NCBI GenBank assembly: GCA_001464155.1
Contig: LNEN01000245.1
Location: 1 to 39,745 of the forward strand
Length of the DNA stretch: 39,745 nucleotides
Direction of reading: 5' to 3'
Source of the DNA: Cytophagales bacterium Ga0077538
Lineage (GTDB): Bacteria > Bacteroidota > Bacteroidia > Cytophagales > Cyclobacteriaceae
The first letter of the stretch is position 1. Each line of letters opens with the position of its first letter. The translations under genes were made by a program, and so were the position numbers. The notes beneath the pieces were generated by a model. The model was not told where the DNA came from. It searched no databases and was given only the letters and a program-made list of their open reading frames with translations. Below are positions 39,575 to 39,745 of this stretch, in pieces.

Positions 39575-39745
39575 ATGAATGAATTTATCAATACACTTAT
39601 TCGCAACAGGCGGTCTGTTTTCCCCAAAGAATACACAGGAGAGAAAGTAGAAGACGCCTTCATTCAACAACTGCTGGAAAATGCCAATTGGGCTCCTACG
39701 CATAAACTAACAGAACCCTGGCGCTTTGTTGTCTTTACGGGTGCG
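39575..39745 (+). CDS. Nitroreductase family protein, N-terminal part (cut by window edge)
   Basis: The ATG at 39575 starts 57 codons to the window edge: MNEFINTLIRNRRSVFPKEY and then QLLENANWAPTHKLTEPWRF. RNRRSVFPKEY followed by ANWAPTHKLTEPWRFVV is the classical start of nitroreductases, flavin (FMN) enzymes that use NAD(P)H. The Arg-Arg-Ser and the APTH motif contact FMN. Class cannot be told. It is divergent from the SnoaL-like gene with about 100 bp between starts. Confidence 0.82.
   Translation, partial: MNEFINTLIRNRRSVFPKEYTGEKVEDAFIQQLLENANWAPTHKLTEPWRFVVFTGA

Overview
The window looks like a chromosomal segment of a Bacteroidota bacterium, most probably of the order Cytophagales. 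Supporting signs are the gene families (GH3-like protein beside LptB, DUF4286, DUF3857/transglutaminase pair, S10 peptidase, the Bacteroidota-type PurM-like protein), -7 boxes of the TAnnTTTG type ahead of several genes, little Shine-Dalgarno signal, several TTG or GTG starts, and dispersed hairpin repeats typical of this phylum. Base composition is moderate to low in GC. No rRNA, tRNA, CRISPR array, phage or transposase gene was seen. Family calls rest on remembered motifs, not on a database search.

Layout. 1-3.5 kb (mostly minus): a GH3-family N-terminus, lptB, a small hypothetical protein, an outer-membrane-type protein and metK with a clean intrinsic terminator. 3.6-7.6 kb: a frameshifted Na/Pi symporter with an unusual C-terminal extension, DUF4286, DUF2179 and radA. 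7.6-11.5 kb: a two-gene plus-strand unit of secreted DUF3857 proteins. 11.5-18.5 kb: SDR oxidoreductase, a broken lipid A acyltransferase, DoxX, a SNF2 helicase, a LolC/E-type permease and rbfA. 18.6-21.7 kb: a membrane protein, a SpoU/TrmH methyltransferase and a PurM-like enzyme in one plus-strand run.

21.8-26.05 kb is the most unusual part: a minus-strand cluster encoding, in transcription order, a small protein with a Cys/Pro-rich tail, two paralogous seven-helix membrane proteins, a HisKA_3 sensor kinase and a NarL-type regulator. Further downstream come a receiver-like protein that has lost its phosphorylation residues, what looks like a degraded kinase C-terminus, and a small protein. 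It has the form of an uncharacterised signalling system. 26-32.4 kb holds a trans-sulfuration enzyme, an exported RidA, Tag, a secreted metallopeptidase, a lipoprotein, prfA and a D-cysteine desulfhydrase-like gene, with structured repeats between them. 32.4-39.7 kb holds a TPR protein, an amidohydrolase, an acyl-CoA oxidase-like protein, a repeat-rich junction, an S10 peptidase, a frameshifted SnoaL-like gene and the start of a nitroreductase.

Two themes cut across the window. First, four conserved genes (Na/Pi symporter, LpxL-type acyltransferase, LolC/E permease, D-cysteine desulfhydrase) each appear to lack a short conserved internal segment; two of them also lose frame. This is either real gene erosion or a systematic sequence/assembly fault. 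Second, the intergenic spaces carry several families of hairpin repeats, including an 82-bp element that folds on paper into a perfect four-way cloverleaf.
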